From: Victivallales bacterium
GTDB taxonomy: Bacteria; Verrucomicrobiota; Lentisphaeria; Oligosphaerales; Oligosphaeraceae
DNA: 50,409 bases
Direction of reading: 5' to 3'
Assembly: GCA_017535315.1 (NCBI GenBank)
Contig: JAFXUD010000092.1
Coordinates: forward strand, 1 to 50,409
This document shows, in pieces, positions 24,572 through 33,115 of the stretch; position 1 is the first letter of the stretch; every line of letters starts with the position of its first letter. The notes under the pieces were generated by a model, which saw only the letters and a list, made by a program, of their open reading frames with translations, searched no databases and was not told the origin of the DNA. The position numbers and the translations under genes are program-made.

Positions 24572-24635
24572 TTCCCTTATTCCATTTGCACAATGGATAA
24601 ATCTATAATTGCAATTACCCTATGGAAAACAAAAA

Positions 24636-25622
24636 TCAACTCAAGACAAGCATCACATCGGTTTGATGTTCGTCGCCCGAATAAAACGTGCAGGCATGGC
24701 GGTCGCCGAAAGCACAAGCATTCACGTTCCCTGCGTGGTGGGCATTTGCACTGGCATAACAGACTATTTCTGGTGCTGACCAGGCTTCGGGATGGTTCCA
24801 GATGTGGGATAGCTCGGCAATGCGCCGCTTCAATGCCCCTGCCCCCCGCTGAAAGTAGTAGTTGGAAAGCAGCCCCGTCTCCGCATCCCAAACCAGGCTC
24901 GGCGTCGATTCACGCACATCGTCAATTTTCGTGCGGAACTTGCGCCAAGTTCTGCCGTTATCCTCAGATTCCAACTGAAACTGGGAGCATTTCACTTCAG
25001 GGCCACAGTTTTCCATGCGCGCAATGGCGAGAAGCCGTCCATCTCCAAGCGGCACGCAAGAGGGTTCCGTAGGCCACTCCGCCTTTGAAAGCCCCTGCTC
25101 CACCGTAAGTTGGCTCCAGGTGCATCCATTGTCCTGGCTTGTCAGCGTTCCCCAGGAGTTTTCCGCGGTATCACGATAGTTACCCGCAAACCAAAGCGAC
25201 ATCAACACACCATCCCCGATGTGGAAAACATCCGTTATCTGCATCGGCATTGGATTCGGCTGAAGAGTTGCAATGCGTTCAAACGAGCATCCGTCGGCGG
25301 AACGGTAGAGGTCATGATGCCACGGGCTTCCCACGCAGCGCACCCACAGGAGCAGCGCGCCATCCAAGTCAAGTCCTTTGCCAATGGCACTTTCACAATG
25401 CGTCGCCGTGTTGATGACCGTCGTCTCCTCCTGCCAGGTCAATCCACCATCTAGCGAACGACGGGCATATACGCCTCGACATGTTTCCGAAATGCTGTGC
25501 GCCTTTCCACGACTATAGGCGCAAACCAGCGTTTTGCCGATAGGCTGAACAAAGGACCAGGAATTGTACCCTAGAGCATCCTGCACGGTGAATAGTATGT
25601 TATTATCTGAAGAACCACTCAT
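24636..25622 (-). CDS. Sialidase-like BNR/Asp-box protein
   Basis: 328 residues from ATG 25622. The six-bladed sialidase propeller is indicated by Asp boxes RSLDGGLTW, TSQDNGCTW and ESEDNGRTW (S-x-D-x-G-x-T-W pattern). A frame is open 19 codons further upstream, but ATG 25622 overlaps the kinase stop as ATGA, which decides the start. There is no signal peptide, so if it cleaves sialic acid it does so inside the cell, or it is a related enzyme acting on imported oligosaccharides. The arginine triad expected of true sialidases cannot be assigned safely. It is flanked by the kinase and DUF4838 genes. Confidence 0.75.
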   Translation of the reverse strand: MSGSSDNNILFTVQDALGYNSWSFVQPIGKTLVCAYSRGKAHSISETCRGVYARRSLDGGLTWQEETTVINTATHCESAIGKGLDLDGALLLWVRCVGSPWHHDLYRSADGCSFERIATLQPNPMPMQITDVFHIGDGVLMSLWFAGNYRDTAENSWGTLTSQDNGCTWSQLTVEQGLSKAEWPTEPSCVPLGDGRLLAIARMENCGPEVKCSQFQLESEDNGRTWRKFRTKIDDVRESTPSLVWDAETGLLSNYYFQRGAGALKRRIAELSHIWNHPEAWSAPEIVCYASANAHHAGNVNACAFGDRHACTFYSGDEHQTDVMLVLS

Positions 25623-26470
25623 TGCACATTTCCTAGTTGCTTCTCTCTTTTCGCCTTGTTTTCCCAGCGTCTTCGGCACTTGGCGATGATTCCATCGAAA
25701 ATGGATTTGCGGCGACTCTCCGCAATCCCCGCCTCATCGGCATACGAGTCCCAGAAAAGCGTTGGCAACTCCAGGTGACACTCTTCCAAGCCCTTTTGAA
25801 GCATCAGGTTATAGGTGAACTGTTCAAGATTGCGGCGGCGCAAAAACCACGGTGGCATGAAAGACCATGAGCTGGTCTTGTCATTGTCCAGAAACACAGT
25901 TCCCTTTTCAGAAAAGCAGGCGTTGCGCGGCAGATAGTCCCCATGCAGGAAATGGTCGGAGTGAAGCCTGGCAAGATCACGCCCCGCCTGCTTGACAGCC
26001 ACCACCGCGTCTGCTTCAGAACCCTTTTGTATCACATCCTCGATAGTCGGAGCGACAACCTCCGTTGTCACAATGAGATTCAAGTGACGTCCGCTCTTCT
26101 CCAAATGCCGGACACCCAATACAGGCTTTGGACACAAGTGACCTCTCGCCAACATGTTGGCGGTTGTTTTCAAAATTGTGACAGAACGCGCCGTCCCCAA
26201 AGCCCACTTCAAGAGGCTGAACAGTTCCTTTTTCTGAAGGGCGCCATCGTTCTGCGCCCACATCAGCTTGGAGTAGAAATTACCTCCTGGACGTTCATGC
26301 CTGACAACCCTTCTGCAAAGCGCGTCCAAAACCACCGTCTGTGGAGAAGTGGAAAGCCAGAGATTGATGTTCGCAAGCTCCTTTTCTTCCCCGTCAAGCA
26401 CCCAGCCGTTCCAGCCATCGGCTGCAAAACGCCTGAACACGAGGGAACCAATTTCCAAGATGTCGCCCAT
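25619..26470 (-). CDS. Second WaaP-like kinase
   Basis: 283 residues with the catalytic loop H176-G-D178-YLPRN183 and a metal site LDND (194-197). K68 in FYSKLM is a candidate ATP lysine. Overall similar layout to the kinase at 18354 but little sequence identity beyond motifs. The C-terminus has RRRNLEQFTYNL, as in LPS core kinases. It lies between an aldo/keto reductase (6-base gap) and the sialidase-like gene (4-base overlap), so it belongs to the operon. LPS or another sugar could be its target; not decided by sequence. Confidence 0.72.
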   Translation of the reverse strand: MGDILEIGSLVFRRFAADGWNGWVLDGEEKELANINLWLSTSPQTVVLDALCRRVVRHERPGGNFYSKLMWAQNDGALQKKELFSLLKWALGTARSVTILKTTANMLARGHLCPKPVLGVRHLEKSGRHLNLIVTTEVVAPTIEDVIQKGSEADAVVAVKQAGRDLARLHSDHFLHGDYLPRNACFSEKGTVFLDNDKTSSWSFMPPWFLRRRNLEQFTYNLMLQKGLEECHLELPTLFWDSYADEAGIAESRRKSIFDGIIAKCRRRWENKAKREKQLGNVQ

Positions 26471-26476
26471 GTTCTC

Positions 26477-27478
26477 CTATTTGTACCTGGTATCGCTGCC
26501 AGACTGCCACATGTCGGGGTTGGCTCCAAAGGCAGCCTTCAACTGGGAGGAAGCCGCATCCAGCCGTGCCATTATCTCTGAAGACAGTTTTCTTTCCATC
26601 GCCTTTGCATTGGCCCTCATCTGCTCTGGTGAGCGTGCGCCAGCAATGACCGTGCTGACGCCTGGCCGCTGAATCAGCCACGCCAGGGAAAGTTCCGCCA
26701 TCGGGCAGCCCACTTCTGCGGCTATCGTGCGAATCTCGTCAATCGCCTTGAAAGTTAACTCTTCTTGACCGCTCTCCGTATGGCGTATCTGTGTATGCGC
26801 CTTGGAGAAGTGACGAGTTCGGGCACGGCAGTCGGGCACGCTTGCACTGTCCTTGAACTTGCCTGTAAGAAGTCCATGCATCAGGGGCGAATAACAAGCA
26901 ACACCGACCTCCTTTTCCCTGCAAAGCGGCAGCACCTCGTACTCGATAGCACGCCATAACAGATTGTAGGGAAGCTGGTTGACATCGACACGACCGTATT
27001 TCAGAAGTTCCGTCATGTCCCCAACGCCGAAGTTGGAGACACCATAATGACGTATCTTGCCAGCCTGAACCAACTTGTCAAAGCCCTTGAGAATCTCCTC
27101 AATCGGGGTTTTCCTGTTTGGCCAGTGGAGATAGTAAAGATCAATGTAGTCTGTACCAAGATTCTTCAGGCTGTTCTCGCAAGATGCAACCATATCCTCC
27201 CAGCGTTCCGTATGCTGCGGGAAAACCTTCGAGCAGATGACGGCCTCCTGGCGACGCCCTTCCAGTGCCTTCCTCAGCAACTGTTCAGAGATGCCGCTGC
27301 CGTAGCCCTCCGCCGTGTCAAGGCAATTCACGCCGCACTCCAGGGCGGTGCGGATGGCACCGATGGCAGCTGCCTCGTCCTGGGCCCCCCATGTGCTGTC
27401 CCCTGCAATCGCCCAGCACCCCATCGTCACGGTGCTTATCATCAAATCACTGCGTCCCAATTTGCGTTTTTCTGCCAT
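26477..27478 (-). CDS. Aldo/keto reductase
   Basis: 333 residues of the NADPH-dependent TIM-barrel family. The catalytic tetrad is clear: D54, Y59, K84 and H118 (in DTAEGYG, ICSKV and YYLHWP). The C-terminal region binds cofactor (GARSPEQMRAN). Soluble and cytosolic. It sits 22 bases after the giant protease gene and 6 before the kinase gene. Substrates are carbonyl sugars or aldehydes in many relatives; here sugar aldehyde reduction would fit the glycan context but is inference. Confidence 0.9.
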   Translation of the reverse strand: MAEKRKLGRSDLMISTVTMGCWAIAGDSTWGAQDEAAAIGAIRTALECGVNCLDTAEGYGSGISEQLLRKALEGRRQEAVICSKVFPQHTERWEDMVASCENSLKNLGTDYIDLYYLHWPNRKTPIEEILKGFDKLVQAGKIRHYGVSNFGVGDMTELLKYGRVDVNQLPYNLLWRAIEYEVLPLCREKEVGVACYSPLMHGLLTGKFKDSASVPDCRARTRHFSKAHTQIRHTESGQEELTFKAIDEIRTIAAEVGCPMAELSLAWLIQRPGVSTVIAGARSPEQMRANAKAMERKLSSEIMARLDAASSQLKAAFGANPDMWQSGSDTRYK

Positions 27479-27500
27479 AGTATGCTCCTAATTTTAGCTG

Positions 27501-30500
27501 TTATTTCTTTCTAAAACTCCAAAATGCATCACCAACAAATAGCGTCTTGGGTTTGACATACGTTCCATTTGCCGCTTTCAGGAAGAAGCCATCGTTAGCC
27601 CGATACCGCATCGCTGCACGCAGGCTCCACCCCGTTTTTCTCTTCTGCATATCTTCCTCTGAATCCCAGCCTTTAAACAAAACCTCCTGCTTCGAATCAG
27701 AGAAAACCCATGCCCCCTGGCCTGGAAGCACCTTCGTCAACCGTTCATAACCACCTTCTGAACACCCCCAGAAATCCAGGGACTCGTCCAACGCAAAAGC
27801 ACCTGTGAAACCAATGCTATTCCAGCCTTCTGAAAGCGCCTGTGCACTCTGTCTCGGCTCTGCGCAAAGCCAATGCCGTTTCACAGCGGTTGTCTGGCAC
27901 CCATTACCAGCATCCTGATACCAGGTCACTGTTGCAGCAACCACATCCTCATCCTCGATGCTCTCATCTGTTTGCAGCGTGAAAGCAACGGATGCATCAG
28001 CAACATTCAAAAAGAGGATAGATATCGCTCCATCCAATTCCTTTCGGGAGGCGCGTCCCTGAACGGCAGGTTCTCCTGTCCATCCATCTGGCAGCTTCAT
28101 CGACACAATAATAGGCTCCTCCTTTTCCGAATCCAGAGAAAGTACCAGGTGACCATCAACCAATGGTACCGACCGCAGTGTACTAAACGTCAAGGCAGCA
28201 CCAACGCCATCAGGCTGCAAAGCTACCTGAAGCCCCGTAATCTCCCCAGATTTCACCCTAACGTCCTCCAACGTCTGAGAACAATAACCAGGCGCGGAGA
28301 CTGTCACGGAATAAGTACCCTCCTGCAAAGTACGATGTCCCCTGCCATCTTTATCGCAGTAAACAGCTTGACCATAACTGGTTTGAATCCTTGCAAATGG
28401 CAGAGGAGAGCCATCTGTGGCAGAGACAACTGCCAGTGAAATGCCAGTGGATGCCGCCTCCGCCCAACCCAACAAGGCAGACTGGTTGTTCTGCCAGAGG
28501 GTATCCAGAGCCTTGGAGGATGTCGGCTCCTTTCCAGATGCATTTCCCCCCGTCAGCTCCACCGTCACCGCCAGCGTGCCCAAATAACGGTATTGCCAAT
28601 CGGGAAGTTCCCCGACAACTGGATAATAGTCGTATGCATTCAGGACTACGCTGATATCAGGATTCAGCTCTGCATAGATGTTGCAAAGCGATACAAACAA
28701 ATCATTGTCAGGGGAGATTCGCTCGTCCTTACTGTTTTTTGCATTGCCGTATGGATAACAGAGAAGTCTATCCCCCGTATGCAAATGCAAGGCGGCGGAA
28801 AAACGGTGTACGGCACTCCAGCGCATAAACGCCTGAGCCTCAGGGGCGCGCTTCGCCAATCGAATCGCATCCGCTTCCGCAAAAAAGCCGAGTGGCGCCA
28901 AATTCACACCATCGGGATACTCCCTGTTCAAGTCAATTTTTTGGGCATTGTAACGTGTGACGGCTTCGCAGCCATCTGGGTTCATGGCAGGGAGGATGTA
29001 AAATACAGCCTTGTCCAGAAGAGCATTCTCCATCGCCTCCCTGTTTTCAGCTAGCAACCGTGCGAGTTTCAAGGCGACAAGCATACTGGGCCGTTCATTG
29101 CCGTGAATGCCACCTGCGACAAGCAACTGCGGGGCCTCTCCATCCTCCAAAAGATTGCTGATGCGGATGGCAAGGATTTCCCGTCCCTGAACCGTCCTCC
29201 CAACATAGCTTAGGCGACACCTGGCAGGATAGGACGCAACCAATGATTTCAGTTCTGCGACCACATCTGCCTGGGAAGGATAGAGATTCGCCGAACGGAT
29301 TTTCCCCAGTTCGTCCTCTATTGCCTCTATTTCAATGACATCCGACAAGGAGGCACATGAGCTTTTCAGCTTTGCCAGACAATTGGAATCCGCATAAACC
29401 CGTGCCTGGTTGCCATTCAAAGCAACAATTCCAGCCCCCATTTGCACAAGCCAATCGGCAGTGACTTTTCCTTCAAGGGAGATTGATGCCTCATAGACTG
29501 GCAAAGACACCGCCTCACTATCCTCAGGCCCCCCATCCTCCGTTGTTCCCCTAGTTGTTTCTAGAATGGAGTTTTCCCAAAGCAAAATGGCCTCATCCCG
29601 TTGTTGCTGTGCATCCTCAGAGCGGCGGCAAACATCCAGGTACTCTAGCAGTTCTGGCGTTGTAATCATACCATCGCCATTGGCATCCGCCCCTGGAAGC
29701 ACCTTGAGCGTCAGTGTCAGCCAAACACTCCCCTTATGTTTCTCCATAAAACGAAACTGCAACTCAAACAATCCAGCTGAAACACAACGGCCAAACAGCA
29801 CACCATCAGCTGAAACCTGCAACCCTTCAGGCAATTCCGTCAATGGCTCGATTTCCAGAATTGACCATCCTTCTGGTACGATGGAGACAGGAGTCTCCAA
29901 GCCAACCGCCATCACAGGAAGCATATTGTCGGCCACATTGCCAGAACTGTCAACTTCCAACGTCACAGAGCGTGCCGATGCATCATTTATAAAAAAGCTC
30001 CAATGGCCTTCTGGACATGTAAAATAGGCTTCGCCAGTTGCATCCGTGCAACTGGTAGCCTCCAATTCTCCATTCTCGCCAGACATGGCAATCAATGCTC
30101 CATACACGGGAGCCTTATTGTCACCCCATTTCACCGTAATACGGAGCTTTTCACTCTCTACAAAAGAGTAGTCCACTAGCAGTTGCCGTAAAGAGCGAAG
30201 ACGCGGCATCATACTGCAGTCCCCAAAAAGATGCATCTGCTTAGTGTAATAAAAGGAATCGTTGGTCGAAAGATAATTTTCCGCCAGCCTTGCCCCCTCC
30301 AACACCAGATGGTGCGTCACAGCACCCAAGGTGCAAAGCCTGTTTTCAGAATAGCTATTGACAAGCACATTTGTAAACTCATAAACGCTTTTTATTGGGG
30401 GATTCCACTTCGTCTGGCTGGTGGACGCCAGAACTCCGATGGCTCCATTGTCACCCAAGGAACTCCCCGAGCCAAGGAACAGCCCCTCCGTCAGGCAGTC

Positions 30501-32147
30501 TCCTCCAGGATAGGCAAAGTTTCCCGTGTCGCAGACAGGCGACAGGATAAACGGCAAGGCACTATTGTTCTGCATGGATTTCGCATCCGACACCGCAAAG
30601 CCACTGGTCGCAAATTTTGTATTTGTCCCATGTCCAAGGTATTCCAGAAATGCGACGCCCCCATTCAAGGCCTGCACAAGTTGTGTCTTAAGGGTGTTGT
30701 TCTGCACTCCATTATCCATGTAGATTTCAGCGCAACCTGCATCCAATACTCCAACCTCCTGAAGCAGAGCATAGTTCTCAGCCATTATCTCTCGATCTCG
30801 TTTGTCCTTGTAAGGGGCGTTGGAGGCCTTTTCATTGGACCCCATGAAGGCAGCCCTTCCCCGCCAACTGTCATCTGCTGGAGGATTCGATTCATACGAG
30901 ATGAATCTCTTGAGCACTCCCTTCAACTGAGATGCACTGTGCGAGGGGATGCGCGAAACAAAAAGATCAGGCACATAATCATCTCCTGTCAGCAATGCGT
31001 ATCTGACATCGGAGGTCGGCTCCAACAACGCGGGAGTAATTGTGTCTTTGGATGTATAGGCAGGTGGCACATCCTCGCAGTCCCCGCAAAGAATCAGATG
31101 GGTAATCCCCTCCCTGTATTTTTCCGCAATGTATTTTGCAAGCTCCTCTCCCGTCTCATCTGGATAAGAAGCCATAGTAACCTCGAAGCCAAGTTGACGC
31201 TTCCATTTGACAAAATCAGAAGAAGCTGTTTTCCAATCAGATGTATCTGTTTTCCAAGAGGAAGGACCAACTACCAGAATATGTCCAGGCACAATAGAAA
31301 CAGCCCTGCTTTTTTTCAGTAAAGAGCCATTTGCAAAGCCATTCGCCTGCAGATTGGCAAAATCGACCTGAGAGTCAAGTTCACCATAATCATCGGCAGA
31401 ATCTGACTCAGAACAAAAGGCAAACTCCATGTTTTCCGCCACCATTAGCACTCCACGCGAAAAATCATACTGGACAGGACACACGGCAACGCCAACCCCT
31501 GCGACATGTCGCAGCCAATACTCACCATATTCGGCTAGCATCTCCTCTGGATAAACTTTGCCGCTCTCGTAGATCTCAGGATTCTCCGCAGGAGGAGGCT
31601 CAACTGCACCACGCGCCAGCAGACCAACTGATGGAATCGGCGGCGCGCAGGGAATCTCCCGCACATCAGCTGCAATCAGCCTCATATCACGCTCCATTCC
31701 GACCGCCACGGTAAAATCACAACGATATGTCGGCAGTTCAGGCCCCCCTTCAATCCCTGTTGGATAAGCACCAGCAGTTTGGACGACACTATATTTTTTC
31801 CCTCTTACGACGGTCTCCGAAAGCACTAGTTCAGGAAGCCTGAAGCGAATACGGGTTTCCTGTGGAGTGACGGAGAGAAGCTCGAACACGCCTTCTCCGT
31901 CAGCGGAACGCATTACCCCGCCTGTGGATTCAAAGCGCTGCCAACGTCCTGGTTTTCTGTGAACCGACGTTGCGGCTCTCTGTGCTGAAGCCGTCTCCCC
32001 CTGTGCAGAACGAATCAATGCTCCAAGGCGAGTTTCGCCGAACAAAACTTCAACAACTTTCTTGTTGGAGCCACAAAACAGCAGAGATACAACAAGGCAA
32101 CCCGCTACAATTGCCAATACCATGTAATCTCTTCTTTTCTGTTTCAT
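27501..32147 (-). CDS. C25 (gingipain-type) and M14 carboxypeptidase fusion, surface or secreted
   Basis: 1548 residues. A signal anchor lies at about 9-25. The C25 cysteine-peptidase domain (about 290-660) has the dyad H506 in YLGHG and C539 in SPVCDTGNF. A single EF-hand/dockerin-like loop DANGDGMIT starts at D821. The M14 zinc carboxypeptidase domain (about 960-1240) has H1015-x-x-E1018 (GIHGNE), a third zinc ligand among H1121/H1123 and E1197 in TVELTGG. A carboxypeptidase-regulatory-like beta domain follows (about 1245-1310), then a C-terminal beta region. Both catalytic sets look complete. No T9SS C-terminal sorting signal is obvious. It leads the operon to 22655. Confidence 0.82.
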   Translation of the reverse strand: MKQKRRDYMVLAIVAGCLVVSLLFCGSNKKVVEVLFGETRLGALIRSAQGETASAQRAATSVHRKPGRWQRFESTGGVMRSADGEGVFELLSVTPQETRIRFRLPELVLSETVVRGKKYSVVQTAGAYPTGIEGGPELPTYRCDFTVAVGMERDMRLIAADVREIPCAPPIPSVGLLARGAVEPPPAENPEIYESGKVYPEEMLAEYGEYWLRHVAGVGVAVCPVQYDFSRGVLMVAENMEFAFCSESDSADDYGELDSQVDFANLQANGFANGSLLKKSRAVSIVPGHILVVGPSSWKTDTSDWKTASSDFVKWKRQLGFEVTMASYPDETGEELAKYIAEKYREGITHLILCGDCEDVPPAYTSKDTITPALLEPTSDVRYALLTGDDYVPDLFVSRIPSHSASQLKGVLKRFISYESNPPADDSWRGRAAFMGSNEKASNAPYKDKRDREIMAENYALLQEVGVLDAGCAEIYMDNGVQNNTLKTQLVQALNGGVAFLEYLGHGTNTKFATSGFAVSDAKSMQNNSALPFILSPVCDTGNFAYPGGDCLTEGLFLGSGSSLGDNGAIGVLASTSQTKWNPPIKSVYEFTNVLVNSYSENRLCTLGAVTHHLVLEGARLAENYLSTNDSFYYTKQMHLFGDCSMMPRLRSLRQLLVDYSFVESEKLRITVKWGDNKAPVYGALIAMSGENGELEATSCTDATGEAYFTCPEGHWSFFINDASARSVTLEVDSSGNVADNMLPVMAVGLETPVSIVPEGWSILEIEPLTELPEGLQVSADGVLFGRCVSAGLFELQFRFMEKHKGSVWLTLTLKVLPGADANGDGMITTPELLEYLDVCRRSEDAQQQRDEAILLWENSILETTRGTTEDGGPEDSEAVSLPVYEASISLEGKVTADWLVQMGAGIVALNGNQARVYADSNCLAKLKSSCASLSDVIEIEAIEDELGKIRSANLYPSQADVVAELKSLVASYPARCRLSYVGRTVQGREILAIRISNLLEDGEAPQLLVAGGIHGNERPSMLVALKLARLLAENREAMENALLDKAVFYILPAMNPDGCEAVTRYNAQKIDLNREYPDGVNLAPLGFFAEADAIRLAKRAPEAQAFMRWSAVHRFSAALHLHTGDRLLCYPYGNAKNSKDERISPDNDLFVSLCNIYAELNPDISVVLNAYDYYPVVGELPDWQYRYLGTLAVTVELTGGNASGKEPTSSKALDTLWQNNQSALLGWAEAASTGISLAVVSATDGSPLPFARIQTSYGQAVYCDKDGRGHRTLQEGTYSVTVSAPGYCSQTLEDVRVKSGEITGLQVALQPDGVGAALTFSTLRSVPLVDGHLVLSLDSEKEEPIIVSMKLPDGWTGEPAVQGRASRKELDGAISILFLNVADASVAFTLQTDESIEDEDVVAATVTWYQDAGNGCQTTAVKRHWLCAEPRQSAQALSEGWNSIGFTGAFALDESLDFWGCSEGGYERLTKVLPGQGAWVFSDSKQEVLFKGWDSEEDMQKRKTGWSLRAAMRYRANDGFFLKAANGTYVKPKTLFVGDAFWSFRKK

Positions 32148-32187
32148 CGAAATTTATCCGTCTTGTGGTCTTTTTTCACGTGCAAAC

Positions 32188-32341
32188 GAGGTAATTTCAA
32201 AACTAGCGCGAAATGCGCTAAGAGATGGGCGCAGTGGCCAAGGCAACGGTTCGAAGCTGCAAGGACGTGCGGAAAGAGGCGTTGCCAACGCCAATGGGTT
32301 CATGTCAACGCGCATTTCGATGATAGTTCTGAAATTACCTC
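32188..32341. repeat. 154-bp inverted-repeat element
   Basis: Terminal inverted repeats of about 32 bases: left GAGGTAATTTCAAAACTAGC..GCGAAATGCGC, right (complement) GAGGTAATTTCAGAACTATC..CGAAATGCGC. The interior has a GGCAACG/CGTTGCC stem (about 32240-32290). No open frame of use. It lies between the divergent protease and XRE-cupin genes, so it may influence both promoters. The rest of the spacer (32342-32463) is AT-rich. Confidence 0.85.
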
Positions 32342-32463
32342 GACAATATAACATATATAGAAAACTGAAAAAAGCAAGGAAATATTCCCAATTGGCATTT
32401 TCATTTTCATGCGATATCGTTTATATTATTAAATATCATCTTCCAAAACAATATGGAGCGACT

Positions 32464-33024
32464 ATGGATCAGGAACAAAACCGTCAAATTGCAGACAGGA
32501 TTCGCGAACTTCGCGAAGTAAGCGAGTTAAGTGTTGTTGACATAGCATCAAGACTTGGTGTTACAGCAGAGCAATACCATGCTTACGAAAGCAACCAGCA
32601 ACCAATCCCCATCAGCACCCTAACCGCACTTGCCAAGATTTTGCATGTCGATTATACGGTTCTACTGACGGGCGAATCCCCGCGTATGGCTAAATATACC
32701 CTGGTCCGCAACGGCCAAGGCGTCAAGGTCGAACGCTACCCTGGCTATGGTTTCCAATCGCTGGCCTATAATTTCAAGAACCGCACCATGGAACCGCTTC
32801 TCGTTTATCTAGAGCCGCATGACGACGAGGCAAGCGAACCGCAGCTCATCTCCCATGGTGGACAGGAGTTCAATCTTGTCCTGGAAGGGACGGTCAAAGT
32901 CGTGCTTGGCACGCGCGAGTTCATACTAAACAAAGGCGATTCAATCTATTTCGATCCGAGTATCCCCCACGGCCAACGGGCTCTGGGGGGCCCTGTTACC
33001 TTTGTCACCATCATCAATAACTGA
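32464..33024 (+). CDS. XRE-cupin transcriptional regulator
   Basis: 186 residues from ATG 32464. HTH at about 9-62 (RIRELREVSELSVVDIASRL) and a C-terminal cupin (about 110-180) with the LVLEGTVKVVLG and GDSIYFDPSIPHG motifs. The frame is open to 32302, but that would start inside the repeat element; ATG 32464 has GGAG 8 bases upstream. In this family the cupin binds a small ligand. The acyl-CoA synthetase follows by 91 bases, a common pairing, so this regulator probably controls it. The gene end is followed by a hairpin CCAGGC-cgagaca-GCCTGG (33028-33046). Confidence 0.85.
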   Translation: MDQEQNRQIADRIRELREVSELSVVDIASRLGVTAEQYHAYESNQQPIPISTLTALAKILHVDYTVLLTGESPRMAKYTLVRNGQGVKVERYPGYGFQSLAYNFKNRTMEPLLVYLEPHDDEASEPQLISHGGQEFNLVLEGTVKVVLGTREFILNKGDSIYFDPSIPHGQRALGGPVTFVTIINN

Positions 33025-33083
33025 TGACCAGGCCGAGACAGCCTGGCGACCGACGGCCTTCCCCTACACAGCAGTTTTTTTGG

Positions 33084-33105
33084 ACACGCCCAGAGGCGTG
33101 TGGAG
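33084..33105 (+). promoter_or_regulatory. Hairpin abutting the ribosome site of the acyl-CoA synthetase
   Basis: ACACGCC-caga-GGCGTGT (33084-33101) directly precedes the GGAG ribosome site (33102-33105), 10 bases before ATG 33116. Such a position could gate translation. It might also be a processed remnant of the upstream terminator; no T-tract follows. Confidence 0.35.
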
Positions 33106-33115
33106 TTAAGATATT

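Noticed and set aside
25623-25679. Longer N-terminus for the sialidase-like protein
   Set aside because: ATG 25622 overlaps the upstream stop as ATGA, the common coupling; the extension is unlike the family.
29566-31322. Plus-strand frames of up to 363 codons
   Set aside because: Antisense to the C25/M14 protease, which carries intact catalytic motifs.
32225-32290. tRNA gene
   Set aside because: D- and T-arm-like strings are too close together and no anticodon or acceptor stem can be drawn.
32302-32463. N-terminal extension of the XRE-cupin regulator
   Set aside because: Starts inside the repeat element; ATG 32464 has a good ribosome site and begins the HTH domain.
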